Assembly (NCBI GenBank): GCA_022791455.1
Contig: JAAVZC010000001.1
Span: 372,001-436,000 of the forward strand
Origin: Eggerthellaceae bacterium
GTDB taxonomy: Bacteria > Actinomycetota > Coriobacteriia > Coriobacteriales > Eggerthellaceae
DNA: 64,000 nt
Direction of reading: 5' to 3'
Part shown: in pieces, positions 9,107 through 18,632 of the stretch
How positions within the stretch are numbered: position 1 is the stretch's first letter
How the letters are laid out: the number at the start of each line of letters is the position of its first letter
Made by a program: the position numbers and the translations under genes
Notes under the pieces: model-generated
The model's input: the letters and a program-made list of their open reading frames with translations, nothing else
Database searches by the model: none
Told to the model about the DNA's origin: nothing

Positions 9107-11206
9107 GTGGCGAAACACGGAAAGACAACTTGGCTTTCGGGGAAACTGAAGGTGGGCGCCTTGGTGGCGACCGCTTCGTTAGCCTCCGTTATGCTGTTGG
9201 GTGCCTATGCGTTCGGCGAGCCTGATGCGGGTATTCTGCCGACGTCTGACGTTATGCAGGAAGAGGGGAATGGTAGCGCAGGGGATTCGCTAAAGTTTGA
9301 TGGCGAAGATGCTTCCAAAGAGATCCCGACTGTAGATGAAGATGCCTCGACGGCACCTGGAGCCGATACTCCTGAACAAAACGGAACCAACGCCGATCCT
9401 GACACTTCGGATGACTCCATTGATGCCGCCGACCCTGCGACCGGTCCTGTAGATGACGGCGATGACGCTTCCGACACTGATCCGGTTGTTGAGCCCGGCC
9501 TGAAGGTTGACGGAGACTCCATCACCTTTGTGGACGAGGACGGTAATCTGGTTGCCAACGCCTGGGAAAAGATAGACGGCAAGTGGTACTACTTCGGCAC
9601 CAACAACCAAGCGGTGCGCAACGGCATCCAGAAGGTGGATGGCAAGCTGTACCTGTTTGCCGCCAATGGACAGATGGAGTCTGGGGCTCGTACCTGGAGC
9701 GATGGGTCTCAGAGCGATTTTGTGGCCCAGTCCGATGGCAAGGCTCCTGCGTTTACTGGCTTCAAAAAGGCGAACGGCCAAACTTACTATTACAGTCCCG
9801 AAACCGGAAAAACGGTTCGCTGGTCCCGGTGGATTGGCGGCAAGCTGTACTACTTCAACGAGAAATATCAAATGCATACCGGCTGGCTCACCTGGAACGC
9901 CGACAAGTCCAAGAGCTATTTCAGTAGCAATGGTCAGGCGCAGAGTGGCTTCATGAAGCAGGGCAAGTACACGTACTACATGAGCCCCACTACGTATCGT
10001 TCAGTAAAGTGGGCCCAGACCATCGACGGCTCCCTGTACTACTTCAATGGGAATTATCAGATGTACACGGGCGGCTGGCTCACCTGGAACGCCGACAAGT
10101 CCAAGAGCTATTTCGGTAGCAACGGCAAAGCGGTTACTGGTTGGCAGACTCTGTCAGGAAAGCGGTACTATTTCCAGCCCTCGAATTTCCGGGCGGCAAA
10201 ATGGTCCCAGTGGATCGACGGCAAGCTGTACTATTTCAACGCTAATTGCCAGATGCATACCGGCTGGCTCACCTGGAACGCCGACAAGTCCAAGAGCTAT
10301 TTCGATGCCAACGGGCGCGCGTTGACTGGTTTTCAGAAACTGGGCGGCAAGACGTACTACTTCGACCCCAAGACCGCCCGATCGGTGAGATGGGCTCAGA
10401 AGATCAACGGTGCGCAGTACTACTTTGACGGAAACTATCGCATGGTTACCGGTGTGGTTACCTGGAACGCCGATAAAACCAAGAGCGTGTTTGGTTCCGA
10501 TGGAAAGATGGTCACTTCCGGTTGGGCATCTGCCGGCAAATACAAGTACTACATTGACCCCAAGACGCAGCGTGCCGTGAAGTGGCAGCAAAAAATTGGA
10601 TCCAACTGGTACTACTTTGATTCTCAATGTCGCATGTATACCGGATGGCTCAAGTGGAACAACGTTAGGGAATGGTCCTACTTCTATCCGGATGGGATTC
10701 GGGCAGCGGGAACCCGGAAAATCGGCGGCCAAACAGTCACGTTTGACTCCAACGGTCGCACCAAGACAGAACCAGTTACATTGCCGGCCCATCAGGTGGC
10801 GATGAATAATCGGGCCCAGCAGTTCAGCAGTGATACCAGCTGGCTGATTTTGGTAGACCGCTCCAGCAAGCATGTGGGTATTTACCGCGGCTCGAAGGGC
10901 AACTGGACTTGCGTTAAGTATTGGCTGTGCGGCGTGGGTCGTCCCGATTCACCCACCATCAGCGGAACCTACCGAGTTACCGGCAAGGGCCTGTCTTTCG
11001 GCCATGGATATACCTGTTGGTATTACACTCAGATTAAGGGTAATTACCTATTCCATTCCGTGACCTATCGCCAGGGAAGCAAGACTCAGATTCTGGATGG
11101 TCGTTTGGGTATTGCCAACAGCGCCGGTTGCGTGCGCTTGGAAATCGGCAATGCAAAGTGGATGTACGACAACGTGCCGTACAATAGCAAGATCTTTATT
11201 TACTAG
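9107..11206 (+). CDS. Secreted L,D-transpeptidase (YkuD) with choline-binding-type repeats
   Basis: 699 residues from a GTG preceded by AGGAGAAGGG; the ATG at 9100 is out of frame. A signal segment (LVATASLASVMLLGAYAFG) and an acidic Asp/Thr-rich linker lead into YYF/GW repeats (about 150-555), then a YkuD domain (about 575-699). The catalytic block is SAGCVRL with Cys675, and the upstream LFHSVTY His650 fits the HX...SXGCXR signature. These enzymes make 3-3 peptidoglycan crosslinks or attach proteins to the wall. The repeats are almost identical to those of the neighbouring GH25 and transglutaminase proteins, implying the same docking ligand. A TATACT -10-like element is at 9065-9070. Confidence 0.9.
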   Translation: MAKHGKTTWLSGKLKVGALVATASLASVMLLGAYAFGEPDAGILPTSDVMQEEGNGSAGDSLKFDGEDASKEIPTVDEDASTAPGADTPEQNGTNADPDTSDDSIDAADPATGPVDDGDDASDTDPVVEPGLKVDGDSITFVDEDGNLVANAWEKIDGKWYYFGTNNQAVRNGIQKVDGKLYLFAANGQMESGARTWSDGSQSDFVAQSDGKAPAFTGFKKANGQTYYYSPETGKTVRWSRWIGGKLYYFNEKYQMHTGWLTWNADKSKSYFSSNGQAQSGFMKQGKYTYYMSPTTYRSVKWAQTIDGSLYYFNGNYQMYTGGWLTWNADKSKSYFGSNGKAVTGWQTLSGKRYYFQPSNFRAAKWSQWIDGKLYYFNANCQMHTGWLTWNADKSKSYFDANGRALTGFQKLGGKTYYFDPKTARSVRWAQKINGAQYYFDGNYRMVTGVVTWNADKTKSVFGSDGKMVTSGWASAGKYKYYIDPKTQRAVKWQQKIGSNWYYFDSQCRMYTGWLKWNNVREWSYFYPDGIRAAGTRKIGGQTVTFDSNGRTKTEPVTLPAHQVAMNNRAQQFSSDTSWLILVDRSSKHVGIYRGSKGNWTCVKYWLCGVGRPDSPTISGTYRVTGKGLSFGHGYTCWYYTQIKGNYLFHSVTYRQGSKTQILDGRLGIANSAGCVRLEIGNAKWMYDNVPYNSKIFIY

Positions 11207-11236
11207 CTCGTAGCGCTAAGGATCCTGCATACGAGA

Positions 11237-11269
11237 AAAGCGAGTCGGAGTTATCCGACTCGCTTTTTT
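11237..11269 (+). terminator. Strong terminator between convergent genes
   Basis: AGCGAGTCGGA (11239-11249), loop GTTA, TCCGACTCGCT (11254-11264) and then TTTTT give a perfect 11-bp stem. The complementary strand also ends in TTTT, so it probably terminates both the transpeptidase gene and the convergent MBOAT gene. Confidence 0.9.
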
Positions 11270-11328
11270 ATGCACGATGCATACGCCGCCATTGCGTGAA
11301 GATAGCTTCTACTTTGGCGCAGAAGCGA

Positions 11329-12855
11329 TTAAAACTGGAAGTAGATGAACGGGTTGTAGGCGCTCGAGACGATGGACATCGCGGAGAGCGCCATCACGGC
11401 GAGCAGGGCGACGTCCACTGCAGCGTTGACGGCGGTCAGGGCACGGGCGCGGCCCTTCGCCGCACCGGCGGGGACGACCGCCTCGCAGGGGGGTACCGCC
11501 TCGTTGCCCTTGGCGGGCGCGGCCACGACGGCGCGCTTAGGATCGCCCGCCGCCCAGGCCTCCAGCTTCTTGCGCAGCCACGGGGCCCACGGCAGCGACC
11601 CAACCACGAACACCGGGATCAGCGACACGTAGCTCCAGCTCTGCAGCTCCCACACGGTGGAGGTGCCGGTGAAGCCGTAGGCGCCGAACATGGCGCAGAA
11701 CCACTCCACCACGTTGTGCAGCCCCGTCACGCTGAACAGCAGCCACCCGAAGAAGAACAGCACGGCGCAGTAGAGGTGCTGCACCAGGCGGGGGAGGCGG
11801 TCCAGCAGTCTCTGCAGGAACAGCTTCTCCGCCAGGATGAGAACGCCCCAGTAGACGCCCCACAGCACGAAGTTCCACGCCGCGCCGTGCCAGATGCCGG
11901 TGAGGGTCCACACCACCATGGTGTTGAACACCCAGCGGGGCGTGGAGACGCGGTTGCCGCCGAGCGGGATGTACACGTAGTCGCGAAAGAAACCGCCTAG
12001 ACTCATGTGCCAGCGGCGCCAGAACTCGGTGGCGCTGGTGGAGGTGTAGGGGTAGTTGAAGTTGCGCGGGTAATCGAAGCCCATCATCTTCCCCAGGCCG
12101 ATGGCCATGTCCGAGTATCCGGAGAAGTCGAAGTAGATCTGGAAGGTGTAGGCGGTCACGCCGGAGAAGCAGCCCAAGAAGCCGATGTCGGCCGCTTTCT
12201 GGGTGAGCAGGGAGTCTGCCAGCGTGCCCGCCGTGTTGGCAAGCAGCACCTTCTTCCCCAGGCCTATGATGAACAGCCGTACCCCCTGGGCGAACCCTGC
12301 CAGCGTCACGCGGCGGTTGTCGATCTCCGCCTCGATGTCGGAGTAGCGCACGATGGGGCCGGCCACCAGCTGGGGGAACATGGCGATGTACATGCCCAGG
12401 TAGAGCGGGTTCCTCTGGGCACGCACCTGCCCGCGGTACACGTCCACCACGTAAGTGATGGCCTGCAGGGTGAAGAACGAGATGCCGATGGGCAGTGCCA
12501 GGTTCAGCTCCGCGATGAACTCCTCGCCGAGCGCGGCGTTGACGTTCTGCGCGATGAACCCCTGGTACTTGTAGAAGCCCAGGATGAGCAGGTTAAGGGC
12601 GAGGTCGGCCACCAGCAGCGCCCGCCGCAGCCCGCGCGAGCTCTCAGCGCACTTCCCGATGGCGAAGCCGAACGCCCAGTTGAAGCAGATGGACCCCACC
12701 ATGAGCCACACGTACACCGGCTCGCCCCATGCGTAGAAGAGGAGCGAGAACAAGAGGAGCACGACGTTCTTCGCCCCGCGCCTGGGCATGGCGAAGTAGG
12801 CCGCCAGGAAGAGCGGCAGGAACGCGAAGAGGAATACGCTGCTTGAGAAGACCAT
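11329..12855 (-). CDS. MBOAT family O-acyltransferase, AlgI-like
   Basis: 508 residues with about a dozen hydrophobic segments. The MBOAT core shows FWRRWHMSLGGFFRDYVYIPLGG and the catalytic His in LTGIWHGAAWNFVLWG; FSGYSDMAIGLGKMMGF is the usual preceding block. AlgI-type proteins pass acyl groups across the membrane onto extracellular glycans together with an AlgJ/DHHW protein, which is present at 1475-2743. The start (MVFSSSVFLFAFLPLFLAAYF) is the conventional N-terminus of AlgI. The C-terminal 60 residues (Ala/Pro-rich, then one more membrane span) are an extension. GC is visibly higher than in the genes on either side. Confidence 0.88.
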   Translation of the reverse strand: MVFSSSVFLFAFLPLFLAAYFAMPRRGAKNVVLLLFSLLFYAWGEPVYVWLMVGSICFNWAFGFAIGKCAESSRGLRRALLVADLALNLLILGFYKYQGFIAQNVNAALGEEFIAELNLALPIGISFFTLQAITYVVDVYRGQVRAQRNPLYLGMYIAMFPQLVAGPIVRYSDIEAEIDNRRVTLAGFAQGVRLFIIGLGKKVLLANTAGTLADSLLTQKAADIGFLGCFSGVTAYTFQIYFDFSGYSDMAIGLGKMMGFDYPRNFNYPYTSTSATEFWRRWHMSLGGFFRDYVYIPLGGNRVSTPRWVFNTMVVWTLTGIWHGAAWNFVLWGVYWGVLILAEKLFLQRLLDRLPRLVQHLYCAVLFFFGWLLFSVTGLHNVVEWFCAMFGAYGFTGTSTVWELQSWSYVSLIPVFVVGSLPWAPWLRKKLEAWAAGDPKRAVVAAPAKGNEAVPPCEAVVPAGAAKGRARALTAVNAAVDVALLAVMALSAMSIVSSAYNPFIYFQF

Positions 12856-12980
12856 TTGGGCTTTTCCGTTTCTGCTCGTGTTTCGGTGGAGGAAATTCTA
12901 ATATTATCTATGGGTTATTCCTTCGGGTTTTGGCTGGGAGGATGGTTTGAGCAAGAAATTAAGAGAAGTTAGGCACTCAT

Positions 12981-14243
12981 TTGGAAACTAAGAGCGAGCT
13001 GGATCAATCCGCGGGAGAGGGAAAGTCTATCGGGCAGAATATGGCCTGGTACTCTATCGGATCGGTGACTTATCTTGCCTGCCAGTGGTTTCTCTCGGTG
13101 GTAGTGACCCGTCTTTCTTCGGGATTCGATGATGCGGGTGCCCTGGCGTTAGCGATGGCGATAGGGAATATCTTCACGCCGCTTGCTTATTACAACACTC
13201 GGACGTATCAGGTTTCAGATTTGAAAGGGGAGTATTCGAATGCCCAGTATGTGGCGTTCCGGATCCTCACCACCGTCATTGCATTTATCGGCTGTGTGAT
13301 CTATGCGGCGGCAACAGCCGGGTCTGCATTGTTGCCCGTCATAGCGTTTCTTGTGTACAAGGTCTTTGTGGTTATAATCGATATCCTCCACGGCGTTGAT
13401 CAGCAGCATTCGCGGTTAGACTACGCAGGGGTGTCGTTGATCTTGCAGGGGATCACATCGTTGGGAGCGTTCTCCCTCGTGTTCTGGCTGAGCCAAAGCC
13501 TGACGGCCGCCGTTAACGCGATGACCTTGACGGCGGCGGCGATCCTCTTTCTGTTCGATTGCCGAATGGCGGGGCGCTTGGACGATATCGTTCCGAAGAT
13601 TACTGCGTTGATGGCCGGACGTCTCGCGAAAGTGTGCCTTCCCGCTGTTGTGGCTGCAGTGCTCTGCAGCGCGGTCGTGACAGTGGCGCGGCAGTTCTTG
13701 TACTCGATGGAGGGGGAGGCGTCTCTCGGATCCTACGCATCTGTTGCGACATTGGCCGTTATCGTGCAGATGGCAGCGTCGTACATCTACAATCCGCTTC
13801 TTAGAACCTTCGCCGCTCTAGTGCTGGAGAAGAAGGGGCGCGAAATGCTCGGCATGATAGCGAAGGTGTGCATTGCCGTACTCGTTATTACCGGTATCGT
13901 GAGCATCCTGTTCCTTCTGTTTGGCGAGTGGGGCCTGAAGCTCTTATTTGGAGAAAAGATCGTTCCCTATGTGGGCCTTCTCCAACCTATGTTGTTGTGT
14001 ACTGCCGCGACGGCTTATGTATGGTTTTTTATGGACCTTCTGATTGTGCTTCGGAAAATGAAGGAAGTGCTGATAGGGAATCTGATTGCTTTTGTCGCGG
14101 TGCTGCCGCTGTCCCACTGGTTGATTCTTGCCTGTGGGGCAAACGGTGTGAGCTTCGCTGCGGCCATTGCTTATGTGCTGGGCTGCATTTTCATGGTTGC
14201 CTGCACTATTGCTGCGATCAAGCGGGAGTGCGATCTCGCTTAG
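12981..14243 (+). CDS. Polysaccharide flippase, Wzx/MOP superfamily
   Basis: 420 residues with 12 or more predicted membrane segments and the typical N-terminal NMAWYSIGSVTYLACQWFLSVVVTRL of oligosaccharide flippases. It would move lipid-linked repeat units from the inner to the outer leaflet. Translation appears to start at a TTG with a weak upstream GAAG; an ATG at 13041 is a shorter alternative. It is transcribed away from the MBOAT gene and runs convergently into the acyltransferase-3 gene. Confidence 0.78.
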   Translation: METKSELDQSAGEGKSIGQNMAWYSIGSVTYLACQWFLSVVVTRLSSGFDDAGALALAMAIGNIFTPLAYYNTRTYQVSDLKGEYSNAQYVAFRILTTVIAFIGCVIYAAATAGSALLPVIAFLVYKVFVVIIDILHGVDQQHSRLDYAGVSLILQGITSLGAFSLVFWLSQSLTAAVNAMTLTAAAILFLFDCRMAGRLDDIVPKITALMAGRLAKVCLPAVVAAVLCSAVVTVARQFLYSMEGEASLGSYASVATLAVIVQMAASYIYNPLLRTFAALVLEKKGREMLGMIAKVCIAVLVITGIVSILFLLFGEWGLKLLFGEKIVPYVGLLQPMLLCTAATAYVWFFMDLLIVLRKMKEVLIGNLIAFVAVLPLSHWLILACGANGVSFAAAIAYVLGCIFMVACTIAAIKRECDLA

Positions 14244-14245
14244 CC

Positions 14246-15271
14246 CTAGATGCAGTAGCGCCCAAAGATGGGGATCTTTGTCAGGAGCGCTGCTATTGCG
14301 AAGGAGGCAGCAATAGCGCATGCAGCAGTTAGCGGCGCGGCAAATAATGGGTTGAAGCTAAGGCAGCTGAGACCGATGTTCTGGAGCGCATCCAGAACCA
14401 TTACGTGCACCAGGTAAACGCCGAGGGTGGCTTTGGAAAACAGCGCAATAACGGGGTGTGGCTTTTCCGCGTCAATCTTTGGTCTGTTCTCAAAAAAGAC
14501 GAAGATCGCAACGCTCATCAGGAGTATGGTGGGAGAGAAGTTGTCAAAGAAGAGAAGGTTGGAGGAGTTGCTCTGAGATGAGAGCAACGCGGTCAGCCCC
14601 ACTGTGCCGATGGCGCCAACAACGCCAAGGCCGTAAACGGCTTTACGCAGAGTTGGCTTCGGTGGATTTGAGTGGAGCCAGTAACCCAGCACGAAATAGA
14701 ACGAATAGCCGACTGGAAGTTGAATGAGCATTTTGCCAATAAACGAATTCGCCAATTGGATGGGACCGAAATCGCCGAGAAATGGAAGAACGCAGTTGAC
14801 AATGCCTGCGAGCACCAGGAAGTATCGGGTGGCTTGTTCGGAGGCCGTAATGCAACGGAGCAGCGGCACCAGCGCGTACAAGCCGGCAATCATATAAAGG
14901 AACCACATGTGGTAGTGACCGAGTGCGGCGCGTTTGGCGAAGGTCCATAAAGACGAGAGGTCAAAGGATTCGGGAGGGTGGTTAACGGCGGCGTAGATGA
15001 ATCCCCAGACAAGAATGATCACCAGAATCTTGAGAATGTTCTTCGAGTATAGCTTCCTGACAGGTTGGGGTTTGCGGGGATCAAGGAACAACACGCCGCT
15101 GATCATGACGAAAACGGGGACCGCCCAATGAGCGAGTCCATCGTAGAAGCACAGCACAATCCACTCGTAGCTTTCGACAGGCAGATTAGGAAGTGTCTGG
15201 GTGGTATGAATGAGGACCACCGCCGCCATGGAGATGATGCGCAGAAGGTCAAGATTCCACAGTCGCTTCAA
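14246..15271 (-). CDS. Acyltransferase 3 family membrane protein
   Basis: 341 residues, about 10 membrane helices, opening with RLWNLDLLRIISMAAVVLIHTTQT, the conserved N-terminal R...D..R...H pattern of acyltransferase family 3 (OafA/WecH-like). Such enzymes acetylate or succinylate surface sugars using cytoplasmic acyl donors. It ends 2 nt from the flippase stop (convergent) and diverges from the GT2 gene across a 129-bp promoter region. It is a second, independent acylation activity besides the MBOATs in this locus. Acceptor unknown. Confidence 0.82.
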   Translation of the reverse strand: MKRLWNLDLLRIISMAAVVLIHTTQTLPNLPVESYEWIVLCFYDGLAHWAVPVFVMISGVLFLDPRKPQPVRKLYSKNILKILVIILVWGFIYAAVNHPPESFDLSSLWTFAKRAALGHYHMWFLYMIAGLYALVPLLRCITASEQATRYFLVLAGIVNCVLPFLGDFGPIQLANSFIGKMLIQLPVGYSFYFVLGYWLHSNPPKPTLRKAVYGLGVVGAIGTVGLTALLSSQSNSSNLLFFDNFSPTILLMSVAIFVFFENRPKIDAEKPHPVIALFSKATLGVYLVHVMVLDALQNIGLSCLSFNPLFAAPLTAACAIAASFAIAALLTKIPIFGRYCI

Positions 15272-15400
15272 CGGCTCCTCCTCGTCGATGGATGGCAGGT
15301 GGCTTCGGTTTGCGGGCTTGCCATTAGCCTCACGGCAAAAACCCAGCGTTTTTTGCGCTTTTCATTGTATCCGTACTATTGATGCGTATACTTCTCAGAC

Positions 15401-16081
15401 ATGAGAATACTTGCCATCATTCCAGCTTACAATGAAGAAGAAAGCATCGTTGCGACCGTTGCCGAGCTTGGGGAAGTTGCGCCCGAAGTCGATTATGTCG
15501 TGATAAACGACGGCTCCAGCGATTCCACGGCCGATGTTTGCCGTCGGCATGGTTTTAACATGGTCGATCTGCCCGTTAACCTTGGCCTCACCTCTGGCTT
15601 TCAAACCGGAATGAAATACGCCCTTGAGAGAGGCTTCGATTACGCGGTGCAATTCGATGCTGACGGACAGCACCGCCCGGAGTTCATCTCGGCCATGGTC
15701 GAAGAAGCGGAGCTGTCTGGTGCCGACATCGTCATAGGGTCGCGGTTCCTTGACAAGGACAAGCCTGCTTCCGCTCGGATGGCAGGATCCGCCCTGATCA
15801 AGGCGATCGTGAAGCTCACCACTGGGCAGACCATCAATGACCCAACTTCGGGGATGCGCCTGTATGGTAAGGCGATGATTCAGCGATTCGCCAAAGAAAA
15901 TGATTTGTCGCCCGAGCCCGATACCTTGGCGTATCTCATGAGGCAGGGGGCGAAGGTGTCCGAGGTTCAGGTTGATATGAGGGAGCGCATGGCTGGTGAA
16001 AGCTACCTCAGCTTCTCCAAATCTATCTCGTACATGATGAGAACCTGCGCATCGATCTTGTTCCTGCAGTGGTTTAGGTGA
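15401..16081 (+). CDS. Family 2 glycosyltransferase (polyprenyl-phosphate sugar synthase type)
   Basis: 226 residues, GT-A fold. IPAYNEEESI is the nucleotide-binding start, VINDGSSDST follows, VQFDADGQH is the DXD-like metal site and VIGSRFL the downstream block. This is the DPM1-like subgroup, which charges undecaprenyl-phosphate with a hexose. It has no C-terminal membrane helices, which fits pairing with the small DUF2304 membrane protein that follows 4 nt later. Together they may supply a lipid-linked sugar for modifying the surface polymer outside the cell. Confidence 0.87.
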   Translation: MRILAIIPAYNEEESIVATVAELGEVAPEVDYVVINDGSSDSTADVCRRHGFNMVDLPVNLGLTSGFQTGMKYALERGFDYAVQFDADGQHRPEFISAMVEEAELSGADIVIGSRFLDKDKPASARMAGSALIKAIVKLTTGQTINDPTSGMRLYGKAMIQRFAKENDLSPEPDTLAYLMRQGAKVSEVQVDMRERMAGESYLSFSKSISYMMRTCASILFLQWFR

Positions 16082-16085
16082 TTGA

Positions 16086-16424
16086 ATGAACATCGCATTA
16101 AGAGTGTTTCTCGTGCTGGGGGCGGTTGTCGCGTTCGCAGTTGTAGTGAGAAAGATCAAGAAAAGCGACATGCAGGCAAGGGACTCCGTCTTTTGGCTTA
16201 TCTTTATTGGCGCCTTGGTTTTGTTGGCGGTTTTTCCTCAAATCGCGTTCGTTGCTTCCCAGGTGCTGGGATTTGAGTCCCCGTCGAACTTTATTCTTCT
16301 GGCCGTGATTGCTATTTTGCTTATTAAGGTCTTTTCTTTGTCGTCGGATATTGCGGTGCTTCGACAGAAGCAAACAACGATCGTTCAGGAGATTGCTCTG
16401 AGGGAAAAGAGCGATACGGATTAG
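16086..16424 (+). CDS. DUF2304 family membrane protein
   Basis: 112 residues with three hydrophobic segments and a charged C-terminal helix (SSDIAVLRQKQTTIVQEIALREK). DUF2304 proteins are routinely encoded directly after DPM1-like glycosyltransferases, as here, and are thought to anchor or assist them. No enzymatic motif is visible. Confidence 0.8.
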   Translation: MNIALRVFLVLGAVVAFAVVVRKIKKSDMQARDSVFWLIFIGALVLLAVFPQIAFVASQVLGFESPSNFILLAVIAILLIKVFSLSSDIAVLRQKQTTIVQEIALREKSDTD

Positions 16425-16471
16425 TGGGGCTTCTGGTAGTGCTAATGTCTGCTGAGGTCTAGTAAAACGGA

Positions 16472-17335
16472 ATGGGAGATGTGATCGTGTCGGTTTATGA
16501 GCCGGAGCAGTTGGAGAAGCTGCAGTCCATTGAACTTGATATGCTGAAGGTTGTCGATGCCTTCTGCCGCGAACACGAAATCACCTATGTGCTCATTGCT
16601 GGAACCGCCCTTGGTGCAGCCCGGCATCAGGGCTTTATTCCGTGGGACGACGACATCGATATAGCTATGATGCGTGATGATTTCGAGAGATTTTGCGCGC
16701 TGTTCGAGAGCAATCCCCCTGGGGGATTCTCTCTGCACACCCACAACAACACGCAGCATTTTCCCTACATGTTCGCGAAAGTGTATCGCGAGGGAACTCG
16801 CTTTATGGCGCAGGAGTGCATTGATTCCGGTCTCGAGTCCTGCATCTATCTGGACGTATATCCTTTTGATTACGTAGATCCGGCATTGTCCCGGGAAGAG
16901 GCTCAGGCCTTAATCGACAAGGCGATGTTCTGGCAGCGGATGCTGTACATGGGCAGCACCCCGCATCCGGCAGTTCCCCCCACTGACGCGCATCGACGCG
17001 TTAAGCTGGCTGTTGGGTTTTTGGGCCACTATGTGACGAAGGCGTTGCTATCTGAGAAATGGTTGCAGCAGAAGTTCGATGATGTAATTGCTCGGCTGAG
17101 CAAAGGGGGCTCTTCGAGCTCTTCGAGTCTTGTGGCGTGCCCTCAGGACGAGACGTGCGTTCTGGTTCGGGATCTGCTTCCGCCCTCCAGCATGAAGTTT
17201 GAGGACGGGGAATTCCCCGGGCCCCATGATCCTGATGCTTTCTTGGCATCTATTTTTGGCGACTGGCGGCAACTGCCTCCGGAGGGAAAGCGCAAAACCC
17301 ATGCTCCTGTGATCTTGGATTTCGGGGATCTGTAG
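16472..17335 (+). CDS. licD: LicD family phosphotransferase (phosphocholine transferase)
   Basis: 287 residues. The LicD signature is clear: LDMLKVVDAFCREHEITYVLIAGTALGAARH followed by GFIPWDDDIDIAMMR (nucleotidyltransferase-type fold with the acidic DDDID metal site). In pneumococci and Haemophilus, LicD transfers phosphocholine from CDP-choline onto teichoic-acid or LPS sugars; related proteins use other phosphoalcohols. The only CDP-alcohol source in the window is the LicC-LicA-LicC protein, which makes choline the best guess. The frame allows ATG 16472, but GGGAG at 16475-16479 would better serve the GTG at 16487. It is followed after 5 nt by a GT4 gene. Confidence 0.85.
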   Translation: MGDVIVSVYEPEQLEKLQSIELDMLKVVDAFCREHEITYVLIAGTALGAARHQGFIPWDDDIDIAMMRDDFERFCALFESNPPGGFSLHTHNNTQHFPYMFAKVYREGTRFMAQECIDSGLESCIYLDVYPFDYVDPALSREEAQALIDKAMFWQRMLYMGSTPHPAVPPTDAHRRVKLAVGFLGHYVTKALLSEKWLQQKFDDVIARLSKGGSSSSSSLVACPQDETCVLVRDLLPPSSMKFEDGEFPGPHDPDAFLASIFGDWRQLPPEGKRKTHAPVILDFGDL

Positions 17336-17340
17336 GCTTG

Positions 17341-18504
17341 ATGGGCGAGCCGCAATCGATAGCGATTTTTTCAGCCCAGTTCTTGCCCCATATGGGCGGG
17401 GTTGAGGTTTTCACCCACGAGCTTGCTTCTCGTCTTGCTCAGCGTGGATGCAGCGTTGTGGTGGTGGCCAGTGAAGAGCCTGGTTGCTCGTCGCATGAAA
17501 ACGTGGACGTGGGCGGCTCGTCGTACGAAGTCGTGAGGCTGCCCAGTGTGGGTTTGCTCCACGGGCGTTTTCCTGTGCCGCGCTTATGTGCGGAGCGGCG
17601 CAAGGCTATTCAGGAGCTCGAGAGTCGCTCATTCGATGGGGTGCTGGTGAATACTCGATTTTACCCGCACTCGGTTACGGGCGTGCGGTTTGCTAATCGG
17701 AAGGGAATTCCTGTTGCGATCTTGGATCACGGCTCCGATTATGTGTCTTTTGGATCTCCCCTGGTAGATCCTATTGTGCGGCTGTACGAGCGGGGGATAA
17801 CGTCGCGCTTGAAGCGAAGCGCCAATGCGTTCTATGGCATATCTCAAGAGAGTTGTAGGTGGCTGTCTCGCCTTGGCGTTGAGCCTTCGGGGATCATCCC
17901 CAATGCCATTGATGCGTCGGCTTTTCGTGATGCCTCATCGGGCCGATCCTTTCGCAAGGAGCTTGCGATAAAGGGGGATGAGCTTCTTGTTGCCTATGCC
18001 GGGCGGCTCGTTCCCGAGAAAGGTGTTCGCGAGATTGCCGCGGCTGCGGAAATCCTTCGGGATCGGGGCATACCCGTCAGGTTTGTCCTGGCTGGCGAGG
18101 GCCCCCTTGGCGAAGAGTTGCAGCGGGCGCACGGCGGGGCTATTAGCATGGTTGGTCGCCTGGATGCTCCGGATGTGGCAGCCCTGTTGAACGAGACGGA
18201 TGTGTTTGTGTTCCCAAGTCGATCAGAGGGTTTCGGTTCGGCGCTCCTTGAGGCCGCGGTTAGCGGCGCTGCGCTGATAAGCACTCCCGTCGGCATTGCC
18301 GGCACGCTCATTCCCGATCGTGAGTACGGGGTGATTCTGAATGAGGCTGATGAGCTATCGATTGCTGATGCCGTCGGTGCTTTGGCCGGCAATCTGGCTG
18401 CGACCAAAGCTATGGGTGCTCGCGCGCAGCAGAGGGCTGAACAGCTTTTCAGCTGGGGCGCCACGATTGAAAGCCTTATGAGTGCACTAGGTCTTGAGTC
18501 CTAA
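17341..18504 (+). CDS. Family 4 glycosyltransferase
   Basis: About 387 residues, GT-B fold. The N-terminal acceptor domain begins AIFSAQFLPHMGGVEVFTHELASRL, and the C-terminal donor domain carries AYAGRLVPEKGVREI and the retaining GT4 E-x7-E block in FPSRSEGFGSALLEAA. It would add a sugar from a nucleotide donor to the lipid-linked repeat unit in the cytoplasm. The ATG at 17341 lies 5 nt past the licD stop with GGGGATC upstream, so the two are probably translated from one message. Donor and linkage unknown. Confidence 0.87.
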   Translation: MGEPQSIAIFSAQFLPHMGGVEVFTHELASRLAQRGCSVVVVASEEPGCSSHENVDVGGSSYEVVRLPSVGLLHGRFPVPRLCAERRKAIQELESRSFDGVLVNTRFYPHSVTGVRFANRKGIPVAILDHGSDYVSFGSPLVDPIVRLYERGITSRLKRSANAFYGISQESCRWLSRLGVEPSGIIPNAIDASAFRDASSGRSFRKELAIKGDELLVAYAGRLVPEKGVREIAAAAEILRDRGIPVRFVLAGEGPLGEELQRAHGGAISMVGRLDAPDVAALLNETDVFVFPSRSEGFGSALLEAAVSGAALISTPVGIAGTLIPDREYGVILNEADELSIADAVGALAGNLAATKAMGARAQQRAEQLFSWGATIESLMSALGLES

Positions 18505-18632
18505 AGACAGGGTCGCTAGGGGTATTGCAGGTTGCGAATCCCCGGGGGGTTCCTGTATCCTTTCCATTTGAGTTTTTTGCGTAACCGCTGGTAGTTGGGG
18601 AATTACCGGCGAAGAAATGGAGAGTGTGCAAG

